Of a DNA stretch of 64,000 nt, positions 9,872 to 21,691 are shown piece after piece. The first letter of the stretch is position 1, and every line of letters begins with the position of its first letter. The position numbers were made by a program, and so were the translations under genes. This stretch comes from Incurvaria masculella (taxonomy: Eukaryota > Arthropoda > Insecta > Lepidoptera > Incurvariidae), in the NCBI GenBank assembly GCA_946894095.1, contig OX335647.2, positions 20,974,001 to 21,038,000 on the forward strand, read 5' to 3'. Below the pieces are notes generated by a model, which saw only the letters and a program-made list of their open reading frames with translations, had not been told where the DNA came from and did no database searches.

Positions 9872-10421
9872 TTAAGGTGGCCCATCCCGCTCATCTCCCC
9901 ATACAAAAGGGGAAAGAAGATCACGCCTATATTTCTTGTCAGAGATCCAAAATTTTGCTCAAAATATATTTATTTGATCGAACTAGATGTCTGATGACCA
10001 TTGGCATTGTAAAATTGTGTTTGGTTTCTAAGTTATAAGGTCCGAAAGTTCGAATTTTTCGCGCGATTTATGCAATAACTTTGGAGGTAGATTACGCAAT
10101 GATAAAGTAAGAACATCGTAAAAAGATTAGTCATCAGACATAGCTTATTTAATCAAAATGTATGGTCTTTTTGGTTTTTGTTAGATTTTTGACTACAGCG
10201 GTCGTGGTTTACTTTTAGCTATAAGTCGTTTTAAAATTAAAATTTTCGTAAATCTTACCAAATCATACACTTTGCACATTGTCTTTTTTGTGGACATGTT
10301 GCATCTCCCTCATCACGGAGACTGTCTTATTCTTTGAAACAGAGAAGGTCCCAGAGCGCAACAGCACGGTTTTGTACCGTGCCTGCGAATGAGTTAGGCC
10401 CGCCGGGTTGGGCCACCTTAA
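9872..10421 (+). mobile_element. TTAA-A MITE, complete
   Basis: It is exactly 550 bp including both TTAA copies (9872-9875 and 10418-10421), with GGTGGCCCATCCCG and CGGGTTGGGCCACC ends. Confidence 0.92.
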
Positions 10422-10429
10422 GTTCGAAG

Positions 10430-10700
10430 GCGCCGATTGCAAGTGCGCGCACGCGCCGCCGTCTCTTCGATTTTAATTAGCCGACTGGCACGACTTCCTG
10501 CGCGGTGGCGGGAGGCGCGGCGGCGCGGCGGGGCGGGAGGCTTCGATGCCGCTGCGCCGGCGCATCGTGACCTCTCACCCGCCCGCAGTCGCCGGCGGCG
10601 GTCGACCCCACACATTCCGCGGCGCGCCGTGCGCCACCACGCGCCACACCCGACGTGCCGTCTCGCCGCGCGACGACTCAGCGCTCCGTGCTTTGTGGAT
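10430..10700. other. GC-rich island
   Basis: This CpG-dense, repeat-free stretch carries long but low-complexity ORFs on both strands. It is either unannotated regulatory or exonic DNA or compositional chance. Confidence 0.4.
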
Positions 10701-10739
10701 GAGCGGCAGTTGTCATATGTTCGTCATGGACATGCCCCT

Positions 10740-10824
10740 GTTTTCACCACCGCCAGCTACCTTAAATCCGATAAGTAACTTTCGGTTACATGGCATATTT
10801 GTATGGTGTAACCGAAAAGTAACT
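10740..10824. repeat. dispersed repeat with inverted arms
   Basis: 'accaccgccagctac…taagtaactttcggttaca' also occurs, diverged, at 16595-16648. Here it is followed by an inverted copy (10807-10824), giving a roughly 17-bp imperfect hairpin. Confidence 0.55.
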
Positions 10825-10852
10825 TTGGGTTTTTTTGGAGCTGGAGGGCGAT

Positions 10853-11195
10853 GGATGGATAATACCAGACTGACTGTGAGATATTGCATGGGAACTAGGT
10901 GCCATGCCAGGAACTTCCTTATATTGCTCGGCTACATTGAGCTGGATGGAATACACGGACAATTTTCATTGCCGCTTCGGCCATCGTTCATTCAATGCGA
11001 TGGTACCAGGACGAGATTGACCCTACCACCTAGCAAGTAAGAAAGTGGACGTACAGTTTACGTGGAATCCGAACCATGGCCAGCCTCAACGGTTGAAAAT
11101 GGTCACCCATCCAGAACCCAACCGCGCCCGGAGGTGCTTCACCCAGCTTCTCGAATCGCAAGGCGTCGCACCACTGGGCTACCGAGGCTGACAAG
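10853..11195 (-). mobile_element. 5S-headed SINE, full length
   Basis: On the minus strand the head (11195 to 11073) resembles 5S rRNA around its internal promoter, ending with the 'ggatgggtgacc' signature. The shared SINE body follows to about 10853. This is a SINE3-type element; transcription would start inside the 5S-like promoter. Confidence 0.8.
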
Positions 11196-11566
11196 TTATC
11201 ACCTGCGGTCAACTGGCTTCACTGGAGATCATTCACATTGACGTCGTCGTATGAAGTTCAGGATCGCCCATGTCGGAAGCAACTAGGGTCAGACCTCGGG
11301 TTGCCATCCGTCCGGGTTTCCCCGGATTTGTCCTAGTTTAGAGGGCATCCGGGGAGCGTCCGAGCGGGGCTTCATTTGTAGTCCGGGTTTACAAATTTAA
11401 AGTCTTTACTTTCAGTATCTAACTGATTTGTAAAACAATTTGTAACATACTGTAACAATATTCTGTTTTATTAGGTAAGTACATTTAAAATGATGATAAA
11501 AGATAACTGAATTTAATTTTAAGGTCTGAAAATAAATAAAAAGGTGATTAATGATATTTTCAACTG
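11196..11566. other. unassigned
   Basis: No element was recognised. 'gtccgggtttccccgga' is a small local repeat with 'agtccgggtttac'. Confidence 0.4.
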
Positions 11567-11869
11567 TTTTTAGGGTTCCGTACCCAAAGGGTAAAAACGG
11601 AACCCTATTACTAAGCCTCCGCTGTCTGTCCGTCCGTCCGTCCGTCCGTCCGTCTGTCACAGGGCTGTATCTCATGAACCGTAACAGGTAGGAAGCTGAA
11701 ATTTTCACAGATTATGTATTTATTTTGCCGCTATAACAACAAATAGGTAACATTATAAAAAAATAAAAATTAAAGGGGGGCCCCATACAAAAAACGTGTT
11801 CCTTTTTTGTAAATCCTGTACGATCGTACGGACCCCTTCGTGTGCGAGTCCGACTCGCACTTGTTTTTT
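11567..11869 (-). mobile_element. GTCY-MITE, complete
   Basis: The tail, five consecutive GTCC units, the 'gccgctataacaacaaatagg' block and the 'gtgcgagtccgactcgcac' palindrome are all present. Confidence 0.92.
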
Positions 11870-11999
11870 ATTACACTGACTGTTTAAAAAAAAAGGTGAC
11901 ATGTCCCGGTTCTGAGCTCTAAAATCCGGGATTTTCACGCGTATTTTCACGTCTTGTCCTGTTTGCCGAATTTTAGAGATGGCAACCCTAGTCCCGCCA

Positions 12000-12568
12000 A
12001 TATGGGTATGTGATCTAACGAAATCGTGATGTTTAAATACTCATGGAATTGACATTTCCCTTTCGGATGACCTCATCGCTATCATTTTATGTTGCGTCAT
12101 CGAACTCTTATTAGAATAAGAGCGTTTTCACCACCTCTCGATAAGGTTCCCATTAGCTATCGAACACAAAAAGGGTACCCTGTAAATCGGTTTAATATTA
12201 GTCCAGATTTTTTATTATAATAGCTCCTTAGAGACTGTATTTAAGCATCAATGAATAGATTAAGTGGCCAATTGATTCCCGTTAAAACAATAAATTGCTT
12301 TATCTCTACACTTTTGACATACATGGAATATTGACGGAGCTTGCAATTAAAGGACTTTGCAGGGTAAATATACGATAGCTAATGACAATCTTATCGAATT
12401 GTGGTAAAATGGGCCCTAATTAGAAAAGGACCAAACTAGAGTGACAAACATGAGAAGGTTTCACGCGAGTCTTTCCATGATTAATAATGTGCAAGTATTC
12501 ATCGGTGAGTCACATGTGACTGTGAATCACCGGCGAACGTGAATTTCAAAATTAACCCCACTGCACAG
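12000..12568. other. unassigned; small hairpin at 12503-12532
   Basis: CGGTGAGTCACA pairs with TGTGAATCACCG with one mismatch around 'tgtgac'. Nothing else was recognised. Confidence 0.4.
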
Positions 12569-12700
12569 AATAAGCCCTGATTGCAGGAAGAGACGTCTGA
12601 GTTTATCAATGTTCAAACACGTCACTATTTGTCCATAAAAAGTGATGTTGATTTCGATTTTGTGTTGTTCGAGCACTCGCCTTTAGGCAGTCCTAAATGA
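12569..12700 (-). mobile_element. short MITE (family E), diverged
   Basis: It contains 'tgttcaaacacgtcact', an inverted partner 'agtgatgttgatttcgat' and the 'gagcactcgcctttag' end, matching the copies at 31063 and 52300. Confidence 0.6.
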
Positions 12701-12762
12701 TGACGCTTGACAGTGCTTATACTATCAATGGCAGAATAGGTATAGCTAATATGTATATAAAT

Positions 12763-13085
12763 TTTAGATTAGATACCAGCGGCTCCGCCCGCGTTTGAAA
12801 TCCTAAGTAAAATTGCAGGGTCGGCCCAACTTAAATTTAATTAAGAGTAAAATAATACGAAGAAAAGAAATAAAAGATAATAATATAATAAACATTAATA
12901 TGAAGAATAATATGTAGTACTTTAAGATTGGCATTACGTAGAAAATAACAGCATCAAAATCTTCTAAATTGTTTATAAGTTGTAAACGGACAGACAGATT
13001 TCAGAAGTCGGGTTTTATAAGAGTGAGTATTTTTAACCGACTTCACAAAAGGAGGAGGTTATATGTTCGACTTTATGTATTTTTT
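12763..13085. repeat. lepidopteran-type dispersed repeat fragments
   Basis: 'agataccagcggctccgcccgcg', a 'gacagacaga' tract and 'aaccgacttcacaaaaggagg' are phrases of dispersed repeats. The last also occurs at 29350-29400. Boundaries are unclear. Confidence 0.45.
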
Positions 13086-13734
13086 ATGTCCATTCACTGA
13101 TTTCGCGGTCCATTGTAAACATTTTTTTTTTCATTTCATTAATTTTAAACTTCGGTTAATCAAACTACACGTCGCACCATTGTATTATGTTTATGTGGAA
13201 TTTTCTTTAATTCCGATAAATGAATGAAAACAGGTATACAAAATAAACAAAACCTAGAAAATTTTAAATGTACGCTTCCAATATAAAAAAAAACAGCTGT
13301 GACTGATGGATGTACTCAAATTTAATTTAGGTAGCTCTATTTCGCGATTGGACAGAGAACTAAGAAACCGATAATGGTCATGCATACTGTACAATCACCA
13401 CTCGAAAACCTGATCACCAAGTTAACCTTGAAGTTATGTAGTATTGGTTACGTCAGCCCTCTTCCGCGCCCTCTTACTATAAAACGAGTTATTTTAACCC
13501 TCTAGAAGAGATACTTCAATCCCTTTTTTTACCTGTTCCCTGAACGAGATGCAGATGCAACTGTCTTTTGGTCTCGGAGTAAAAACCTGATCTGTTGAGT
13601 GGACCTAAACGGGCAGCCGAGCGGAGGACCCACCTTTCCAATCACGGACATGAGTGTGTCCCACGTTTCACCTGTGCAATAATGGAACCGAGCGAACTCA
13701 CCTAATGCGACGGGATACGAGTACATATGTAAGC

Positions 13735-14080
13735 GCGTATGTAACGCCCCCCCGCGCCCGCCGCGCCGCGGCACAGCGGTTCTGTAGAATGCCGTCCCGT
13801 CCGGATTTGTGAATGAACGGCCCCCACCACGGCTAGCTCGTGCCGCGCCCCCCCGCGCCCTCCGCCCCCGCGCCGCCGCGCGCCGCTCGCTGCTGTCACC
13901 GCGATCAGTCGGTCGCGCCGGCCGCTCTACCGTAGAGATCGCCTCGCGCCTTCCGCAATATTCCGTTGCGTACCCCACTATTTGACGTTTCGCCGTTTCG
14001 CCGCGCCGGGCGTGAGTTTTGAGAGTGCGTGCTTCGAACGTGAAACGTGCCCCGGAAATCGAGGGGAGACGGTTAGTCGC
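13735..14080. other. GC-rich island
   Basis: This strongly C/CpG-rich DNA carries a 227-residue minus-strand frame that is Arg/Ala/Gly-rich and low complexity. I do not call it a gene. The flanking 13086-13734 and 14081-14571 hold nothing recognised. Confidence 0.4.
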
Positions 14081-14571
14081 GCGCCCTGACTTCTGGTGAG
14101 TCTTCTTTAGCGGCACAGTTGGTGGCGGAGGGAAGTGAAGCTGTATTCCGATGAGCCGTACGGTATTGGCACACATGTCACAGTGTACAAGGCTCGGTCG
14201 CATTAGCCGCAAGTAGGTGGCGGGCCCACGTCAGGCGATTACTCCACATGCTGGTGTAGGAAGGTGCACCTACTCGCTTGCATGGGTGGATCCACTCGTG
14301 GGCAGAACAGAGCCAAAAAAACGAACATTGCCGGTAAGAACAGCTGTGCAATCCCCCAATTTCGATCATAACTGGGACCCCTTGTTCCAATCGACACGTG
14401 TAAATAGAGAGTTAGCGGATTTGTTGAATTTTCTATTTTGAGTGGTCCAACTTTTCCAACAGTTGAAAGATCTAAATAATGCGTGCTTAGCCTTCTGCTG
14501 AATAAAAAAGTATTATATTCTGCACCACAGAAGCTACGTATAAATGCGCATCGCAAGCCCTGAAACCACTT

Positions 14572-15121
14572 TTAAGGCGGCCCATCCCGCTCATCTCCCC
14601 ATACAAAAGGGGAAAGAAGATCACGCCCATATTTCTTGTCAGAGATCCAAAATTTTGCTCAAAATGGCTTTATTTGATCGAACTAGATGTCTGATGACCA
14701 TTGGCATTGTAAAATTGTGTTTGATTTCTAAGTTATATGGTCTCAAAGTTCGCATTTTTCGCGCGTTTTATACAATAAATTTGGAGGTGGATTACGCTAT
14801 GATAAAGTAAGAACATCTTTAAAAGATTAGTCATCAGACACAGGTTGTTTAATCAAGATTTATAATCTATTTGGTTTTTGTTCGATTTTTTACTACAGCG
14901 GTCGTGGTTTACTTGTAGCTATAAGTCGTTTTGAAATTAAAATTTTCGTAAATCTTACCAAATCATACACTATGCACATTGTCTTTTTTGTGGACATGTT
15001 GCATCTTCCTCATCACGGAGCCTGTCTTATTCTTTAAAACAGAGAAGGTCCCAGAACGCAACAGCACGGTTTTGTACCGTGCCCGCGAATGAGTTAGGCC
15101 CGCCGGGTTGGGCCACCTTAA
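14572..15121 (+). mobile_element. TTAA-A MITE, complete
   Basis: It spans 550 bp between TTAA duplications, with the usual inverted termini (one change, GGCGGCCC, at the left). Confidence 0.92.
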
Positions 15122-15519
15122 GATTATATATTTAATATCGTTTTTCTGTGAAATTATGTATTTCTACCTGCCAATGAGGTAGCCACTAACATGAAATATG
15201 CGCTTTATCTGTCAGGTTGAAATCCTTTAAGGCGCATGTCATCCCATGAATAAATTTTCCATAGAGACGTACACTTTGATCACTTCTTCAATGAAGGCTC
15301 AGTATCTAATTTTAGACAAGAAGTTATCGTATACAATAAATATAGTTGTCAGGCCTTAATTTATTATAAAAATGTAATATATTATTTAAATGTAAACAAC
15401 AGAAAAATAACAATTAAATTGAAACCAAAAACGTTTTTGGCCTGATTGCCTGAAGCCATATGTGACGGTGTTAATTTAAAATAATGGTTCTTTTATAACT
15501 ATTATAAAGATACTACAAG

Positions 15520-15730
15520 GGACTTGGTTCGGAATCCACGCCCGCCTTCCTTGCAAGGCAGTAGGGTTAATCCCGCCCAGGTTGGTAGCATTGAATGAAC
15601 GATGATCGAAAGGGAATGAAAATTCTCCTGGTTTTCTACCCAGTTCAATGTAACCGTGCAGTGTTAATTGAACTGGGTAGAAAACCAGTGCAAGTGTGTT
15701 ATTAGCCGTGTATGTAAAGTTACATAAGAA
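15520..15730 (+). mobile_element. SINE body with internal snap-back duplication
   Basis: The body runs normally up to 'ctggttttctacccagttcaat' (15628-15649) and is then followed by its exact inverse (15667-15688). Only afterwards does the SINE 3' end resume ('gtgttattagcc…cataa'). The middle of the SINE has been lost or replaced. Confidence 0.75.
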
Positions 15731-16129
15731 ACTAACAAGATGTTTTGTATTTACTCAACATAGTCTAAGAAGAAATTCGCAGCAATGAAAAAAATAACGT
15801 AAGGTCTATGTGCGCCTTAAATGGCGACATTTTTCAATATTTAATTATCATTCCTCTCGTTGCGAGTTAACATTTACGATTTTTTTGCGGTCGGCTCGAT
15901 TTCAATGGCGTCCGGCGGCGTCAAGCGCGCGAAATGGATGGTCCCTTCGTTCCATTGTGGGTCAGACAGCTGCGCTTTGTTATTTTTAGGTAGACTATCC
16001 CGGCGTGGTCCCGCGTGGCGCCATGTGTCACACGCTATCTATCGACTGCGACGGTGAATACCTACTTGTTCCTCGCGTTACCTCTTGTGAGATTTTGACT
16101 TGTGCTGTCGGGGTTCCGGTACGTAAGAA

Positions 16130-16331
16130 ATTCATTTCCACGGTTTGTGGTTGTTCCGATTCCACGTAAAACTGTAGGTCCCCTTACTTACTAGGTGGTA
16201 GGATTAATCCCGGCCGGACTGATACCATTGAATGAGCGATGGTAAAACTGTCCGTGCTTTCCATCCAGTTAAATGTAGCCGTGCAATGCAACGATGATCC
16301 TAGCGTGGCACCATGGTGTAACCATCCATGT
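16130..16331 (+). mobile_element. SINE body fragment
   Basis: It matches the shared body from 'gattccacgtaaaactgtagg' to 'catccatgtcc'. It then joins directly to a GTCY-MITE fragment. Confidence 0.75.
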
Positions 16332-16425
16332 CCACCGAGTCGGACTCGCACAAGAAGGGTTCCATATCATGCCATAAAAAACATGGTTCTTGTATGGGGT
16401 CCCCCTTAAATTAATTAAATAGATA
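16332..16425 (+). mobile_element. GTCY-MITE, 5' fragment
   Basis: It begins at 'cgagtcggactcgcac' and ends before the 'ttatagcggc' block. Confidence 0.75.
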
Positions 16426-16434
16426 TACAGTTTT

Positions 16435-16512
16435 TATACGATACTCATATAACATTCAGGAATAATTCAGCCCGACATCAGTCCACAACGACATTGACCC
16501 GAGCGGAGCCGG
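16435..16512 (+). mobile_element. Helitron 3' fragment
   Basis: It contains 'aataattcagcccgacat' and 'gacccgagcggagccgggg'. The terminal CTAG is missing. Confidence 0.6.
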
Positions 16513-16660
16513 GGCTTGGTGTGTGTATTAGCTCTAATAATTGTTTGTATGTTTTATTTTAAGTTGTGTTACTTTTCAAGGTTATCCGCCTGCTTCCACC
16601 ACCTTCAGCTACAAAAATCCCAAAATTACTTTTCGGTTACACCATGTAAATCTATACTAA

Positions 16661-17652
16661 TCTATACTAATAATAAATCTGTAAGGGGTGTTCATGGAGT
16701 AAGTTGCTTTGTTTTCTAAGATACTTCGTTTGTAGACTTTATGTATGATACTAAGACTATATTGATGATTTTTAGAAATCAGTTCTGTATGTATGTATGT
16801 ATGTTCCTCCATAACTCTTAAACCGATCATCCGAATTCGATGAAACTTAATACACGTATATGTAAATACAAGGGACACAGGATAGGCTTCAGTTCCGTTC
16901 CGCTTACGTTAAGATGTACCTGTCATACAAACCGGAATTCTCCGCGCGGCTCGGCGGGAGGGCCGCGGCTCTAGAGGGGGAGGGGGGGGGGCGCTTACTT
17001 TTTAATCACTATCTGCCTTTATTTCTTCGTTTACTTCTTACAAGCCACGAAACGGACTTTTTGATACGGTATTCATTAATATAAGGAGCGATAAACGAGC
17101 AAGGATTGCGTATGCAATTTTGAAATATTTAATACAAACCTTAAGAAAAAAATGAAACTATGTACTTGAAAATTGCAGGTTTTAAAAAGGCCTACAGAAA
17201 ATTCCACGATATCATGTAGAGCGATAACCACTCTCCCGATTATTTGCGTATTATATCAACGTATAGCAACTCTGGGCGCAGTCAGATTCCGGATGGGTTA
17301 CCGTTTTCAATGTTGAAGGTGGCTGTGGTTCGTATTCCCCATAAAATGAAGGTGGTTGAGGAAACTTTGTTGGTTTTGTATCAATTTCTATGTAACAGTG
17401 TCAGTGCAGTAAGGGTCCGGCGGCACATGCTTTTAAAATTCGCTCCCAAATGTTTACGAAGCTCTAAATGGAAATATGTCGATGTTTATCATTTAATAAT
17501 GCCATATCGGTTCAAACGATTTTGATTAAATTTGGTAGATGGATACATAGTCCTGGACCAGCCTTTTGGGTTACTTTTTATCTAGGAAATAATTCAGATC
17601 GAAATCAATCCAACACGACATTGACCCGGGCGGAGCCGGGTACCGTAGCTAG
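16661..17652 (+). mobile_element. non-autonomous Helitron (Lep1-like), complete
   Basis: It starts TCTATACTAATAATAAATC, preceded by A. It ends '…gggcggagccgggtaccgtag' with CTAG at 17649-17652, followed by T. Insertion between A and T without target duplication, a TC start and a CTRR end are the defining Helitron features. It is 992 bp with no Rep/helicase ORF, so it depends on an autonomous partner. The first ten bases are also present just upstream (16651-16660). A G-rich run lies at 16974-16992. Confidence 0.85.
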
Positions 17653-19237
17653 TATTCAATATAACTATAGGTGACTGGAGGTGGTGAAAATGGGGGATCA
17701 TCATGCGTAGGAGTGGTCACCGGTCATGAAGTAAATGTTCCAAAGTAATCCGTTCTCTGTCCCGCAATTCCTACCCGCATCTTGCAGGTCGCCTCGTGAA
17801 CTGCGCTCCGGCTGCAATTACAGCGGCGGCTAACTCTTCCGGCTTGCCAGCGGTTAATAAAACTGTAATTTATCACCGGAGCTCAGCTCCAGGCGGAAAT
17901 TAAATCGACACATAATACTCGCCTCGCAGTCCCCTACCCCCCACTCTCCCTCCGCCGCCACCGCGTCTCCCCGGCCACTGCCGCCTCCTTTGTGGCCCTC
18001 GGATCGGAACTAGGGTTACCAAAAGTAAGGTTTGGTCCTGACGTGACGGAAGGTTGTTGTCGCAAATCCGCCGCGCATGCATGGAAATGGTCGCAGCGAG
18101 TTTAATGACTTTAGCATCACGTAAACCTGCTACGCGTTGCGATTGGACATTTATCTGAGGTTTACGCTAATATGAAATACCGGTCGATTATTTTTTTTTA
18201 TAGACGCCTTCGTCAATCGTAGTATCGTCGTCCTAATATTTAATCAATTCAATGCCACGCAACCGCTTCAAAAATTACTAACTCGAACTTGAGCCTTCAG
18301 TCCAGGTTTGACGTACCTCGATCGTACAACGATCGAATTCTGTGCGGTGTCTCGTTGCGAGTAGCAATGTTTCGGTACTCGCTATTATTCCTATTATTAT
18401 TTCCTAAAATGTAGAACTTTATTATTGTCTTATAAAATCAAAGGTAAATACGATTACCTCTTTTACAGGAATATACTTATGCAACACATAAATTTCGAGA
18501 CGTTTTTATATAGTCAAGTTTTTTTCATGACAAATTATCGTGGGGTAACCCTACTCGGAATTAAATTGCCTCGCCTCCTCCGCTGCAGCGAGTGCCAGGA
18601 AATTACATTTTTGTCACTTGCCGAGCGTCGTCTTTCGCATCCACTCAGGTCGTAAGCAAGACTAGTTCCAGCTTCATTCACCACTCCACCTTATAAATTG
18701 TTCAGGACCACGTCGGGATCGGCACGGATGATCCCGAGACCACACGATTACTAAAGCGTTCTTCTAAATACCTGCTATTATACCAGGTACAATCAACCAA
18801 AGGTTAAAGGATACACTTCCGCTTAAACGTAAAAATGAATGGTGTTTTAATACAACCCCTGATTCAATTTTGTTACGGTTATGTTTACTCAGTAGCTAGT
18901 AGACATCCTCAACTATGATTGAATCTATACTCAACACTATAATTGTTTCCAAAAGTCAAAGTATTTCGACTGTTCATCTTTTCATTCAACCGGATTTGTA
19001 TCCTAAACTCTTTGTTCGACTGTACATTACATATCGTCATTTTACTCCCGCTTAGCATGATAAGTTATAGTCTACGCACTTATCTAGTTCTCCATCATTC
19101 GCTTCGGCTCATATGTACTCTATGAATTTTCAAACTATCTCAATATAAAATGATCAATCGTCGTCATACCTGTTGCACCTTGTGTGACCCCACATCTAGT
19201 TTTCGTCTCCATCTTAACATATTTTGATATGTTTTTG
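17653..19237. other. unassigned; small GC-rich patch 17925-18000
   Basis: No repeat family or coding signal was recognised in this stretch. Confidence 0.45.
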
Positions 19238-19335
19238 TACATAGATGGCTAATATCACTCCTACTGCCATGATACTTTTGCCCATCACGCCAACCGTCTT
19301 GAAGAACTAGGTGATATGCCAGGACCTTCTTTTAT
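19238..19335 (-). mobile_element. SINE 3' fragment
   Basis: 'tagatggctaatatcac…ccatgatac…aactaggtgatatgccagg' is the diverged inverse of the SINE 3' end. Confidence 0.6.
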
Positions 19336-19391
19336 TCTATATGTCATATCCTTACAACGATCTAATATCATGCATTCAGCTCATATCATGC

Positions 19392-19441
19392 GTTAAGCAT
19401 TCATGCAGTAGCAACCCGTTGCTACTGCATGAATGCTTAAC
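19392..19441. repeat. perfect palindrome, 24-bp arms
   Basis: GTTAAGCATTCATGCAG… (19392-19415) is exactly inverted at 19418-19441 with only CC between. Confidence 0.95.
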
Positions 19442-19499
19442 TCGTGCTTATTCCGCTACATCCAAGTCTCTCTTCCAGAACTATTGTATGTATGTATGT

Positions 19500-19738
19500 A
19501 CCAAATGATTACTTAGTTTTAGGTTAATACTCAAAGTAACACACCAAACCTACCGCCACTACCTACGAATATATACCTATTAAATTTCTCAAACGCCCAA
19601 AGGTCGGCTGGAAGAAATCTCTTCGAGGGATAAGCCCGCCTTTGCGCCCCACTTATGTTGTTTTTGCACTATACTTTCTTTTGTAAATTGTTTTTTTTTG
19701 TGGCGTAATAAAGAATTTTCAATCAATCAATCAATCAA
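19500..19738 (+). mobile_element. non-LTR retrotransposon 3' end
   Basis: 'ggtcggctggaagaaatctc' and 'gggataagcccgcc' lead to AATAAAG and a (CAAT)n tail. An inverted sister copy lies at 60931-61176, and both begin at 'accaaatgattacttag'. This is typical of lepidopteran Jockey/CR1-like 3' UTRs with tetranucleotide tails. No coding sequence is attached. Confidence 0.75.
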
Positions 19739-19839
19739 CTTAGAATTGGCACCAGCACCAGATCCAAAGACATTTTTGTCAAAGGTCAACTTTGAATAGT
19801 CGGTTGAAATACAAATAATTGTGTCTATAGTCGCGTAGT

Positions 19840-20040
19840 TTGTCGCACGGCGGTTCCCATTCGCTGCTATGCGAAGCAACTGTCATTAGCTGTCGCAGCC
19901 GTCGCCGCAGCCGGCGTCAACGGTGAAGCGGCTGCTGAACTTTCACGAGACAATAGCGCTTCGAGAGCCTTTCCCACGCAGGCAGTCCCCCCGCGCCTCC
20001 TCCGCCGCCGACGCGTGGAAAAGTTGCGAACTGCAATACA
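19840..20040. other. GC-rich island
   Basis: CpG-dense and repeat-free; function unknown. Confidence 0.4.
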
Positions 20041-20214
20041 ATTTGTATTGTTTTTAGGATTACGGAGAATGCTTAGCGACTGGATCGTCGTAACGGGATC
20101 TGTAGCTGTGTGTTTTAAAAATTAGATAGTTACTGAGGGTAATTTTAGGTTCAGTTTAACTTCTTCTCTGTAAATTGTTGAAATTATGTTCCGTTCACAC
20201 ATGCTTGCTTTGTA

Positions 20215-20700
20215 AGAAAACTTTTTAATGTTAAGCGCGGCATTTGGGGTACGCCAGGACTTCTTAAGGTGCCCGACGATGCTCATGGGATTTCGAACTT
20301 TCAGGGGGGCTGCGGAAACCTGCCGGCCGGCCAGGTGCATCTTCACACCATGTTTGAATATACCCCAATTTGTACTTTGGGGCAAATACCTCGGAAGGGA
20401 GTTCAATCCAATGTTTTCCGACCATAGATAAAGGATTTAAAAGATCGGTGGGTTCGTATTTTTAGAACGTCAACTGTGAATATGTGAATTTTCTGCCTGT
20501 TCCGCGTTGAGCGATAGTAGAAAGGCGACGGAGGTCAGCGTTATGCAGCTCCGACGAGCATTCTCCATGGTACAGACGGTAGAATACAGAGAGAGACCCT
20601 ATATCCCTTCGGAGTTGGAGTGTCTCCAAATCCAGGGATACTTCGGTATAGTCGACGAGACGCAGGGCCCGATCGATCGAGTCCAAGGAACCACACAGGT
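20215..20700 (-). pseudogene. Jockey/CR1-like LINE, reverse transcriptase C-terminus
   Basis: Minus-strand frames give AIDRALRL-like residues (DSIDRALRLVDY), then LQLRRDIGSLSVFYRLYHGECSS, then in another frame NSLPRYLPQ, FKHGVKMHLAGRQ and LNIKK. These are the successive C-terminal blocks of this LINE type (LEHRRD, LFYRIYHGECS, WNSLP, FK-GV-KHLAGR). A frameshift near 20460 separates them. The plus-strand 162-residue ORF over this region is a shadow. Confidence 0.85.
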
Positions 20701-21530
20701 GCCTAACTCACCCGTCCCACAAATTGAACTGATTTTAAACCCTATATATTGCGAGTCCACAACTACAGAGGTATTTATTCTTACAACAGTAATTGCCAGT
20801 GAGCATAATGAAATAATTAATGTCAGAATCACCGTAGACAGACAATGCGAGCGAGCCGACTGTATCTCTGACGTGGGAGCGCAACCGTCTCATATTCTGC
20901 GTTTCATTCAATTCTATTTCGCGTTTCCACATTTGCTTCGACCATGGTTTTATTTGGAAACTTGCAATGAGTTAAACTACCAATTGGCTGCCTGATTTCG
21001 ACGTGTAAGAAGATGCAACTCGCCGTAGCGTTTTTTTAAAGTAACGAGATGGATGGTTGATTTATTTACGGACGTTGATTACGGGTCAGAAGGCGTCACG
21101 CAGCTCTGCCTTCACTAATAATTGTAGATGCTATGGATTGATGGTTCTTCTCCAGCAATATAGCAATCGAAGCCACATCATAGGTGGCGGCCAATCTCCC
21201 AATTCCTTTGTACGCAATGCTCCACTAACAAACGTTGTTAATAGTGAATTATTTCCGGAAACGCCGTTAGACACATTAAAGTTAAATTTAGAAGATTCAT
21301 TCTTCTAAAGGAACCCATAAATTTGCCTTGAGTTGCGCGGTCGGATTGCCACTAATTGTTAACGACCTGGAAGAGTTGAAAGGAAGAGTGCGTCATTTTG
21401 TGCAAGTAATGGTTTTATTCAGTTTTATTATGGTTGGGGTTGAGAATTCACGGGAATTTGGAACGAATGATAGAGTTTCGTGGCTGCGTGCTTCAACCCG
21501 TTCAGGCTTTTTTTGGGTCGAGTTTTTTGG
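20701..21530. other. unassigned
   Basis: The left part may be further decayed LINE. Nothing firm was seen. Confidence 0.4.
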
Positions 21531-21691
21531 CCGAGTGCACGAACGGACGAAAAATCAAAATCAACGTCAACTTACGATTAAACACGTCACTTTGTATGAA
21601 CAGTATGGAAAGAACTCCATACGATTCACTTAAAGTGTCGTGTTTGAACATTGATGAACTCTGCCGTCTCTTCGTGTAATCTGGGCTTAGT
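21531..21691 (+). mobile_element. short MITE (family E)
   Basis: It runs from 'gagtgcacgaacgg' to 'cgtgtaatctgggctta'. The inner AAACACGTCACTTT is answered by a diverged inverse, so the element folds on itself. It is about 160 bp. Confidence 0.75.

Noticed and set aside
10546..11040. 164-residue plus-strand ORF
   Set aside because: It spans a GC-rich island, a hairpin and an inverted SINE, so it is not a coherent gene.
13529..14212. 227-residue minus-strand ORF
   Set aside because: It lies over a CpG-rich island, is Arg/Ala/Gly-rich and low complexity, overlaps other frames and matches no family; long ORFs by chance are expected in GC-rich DNA.
20507..20995. 162-residue plus-strand ORF
   Set aside because: It is antisense to clear LINE reverse transcriptase motifs on the minus strand.
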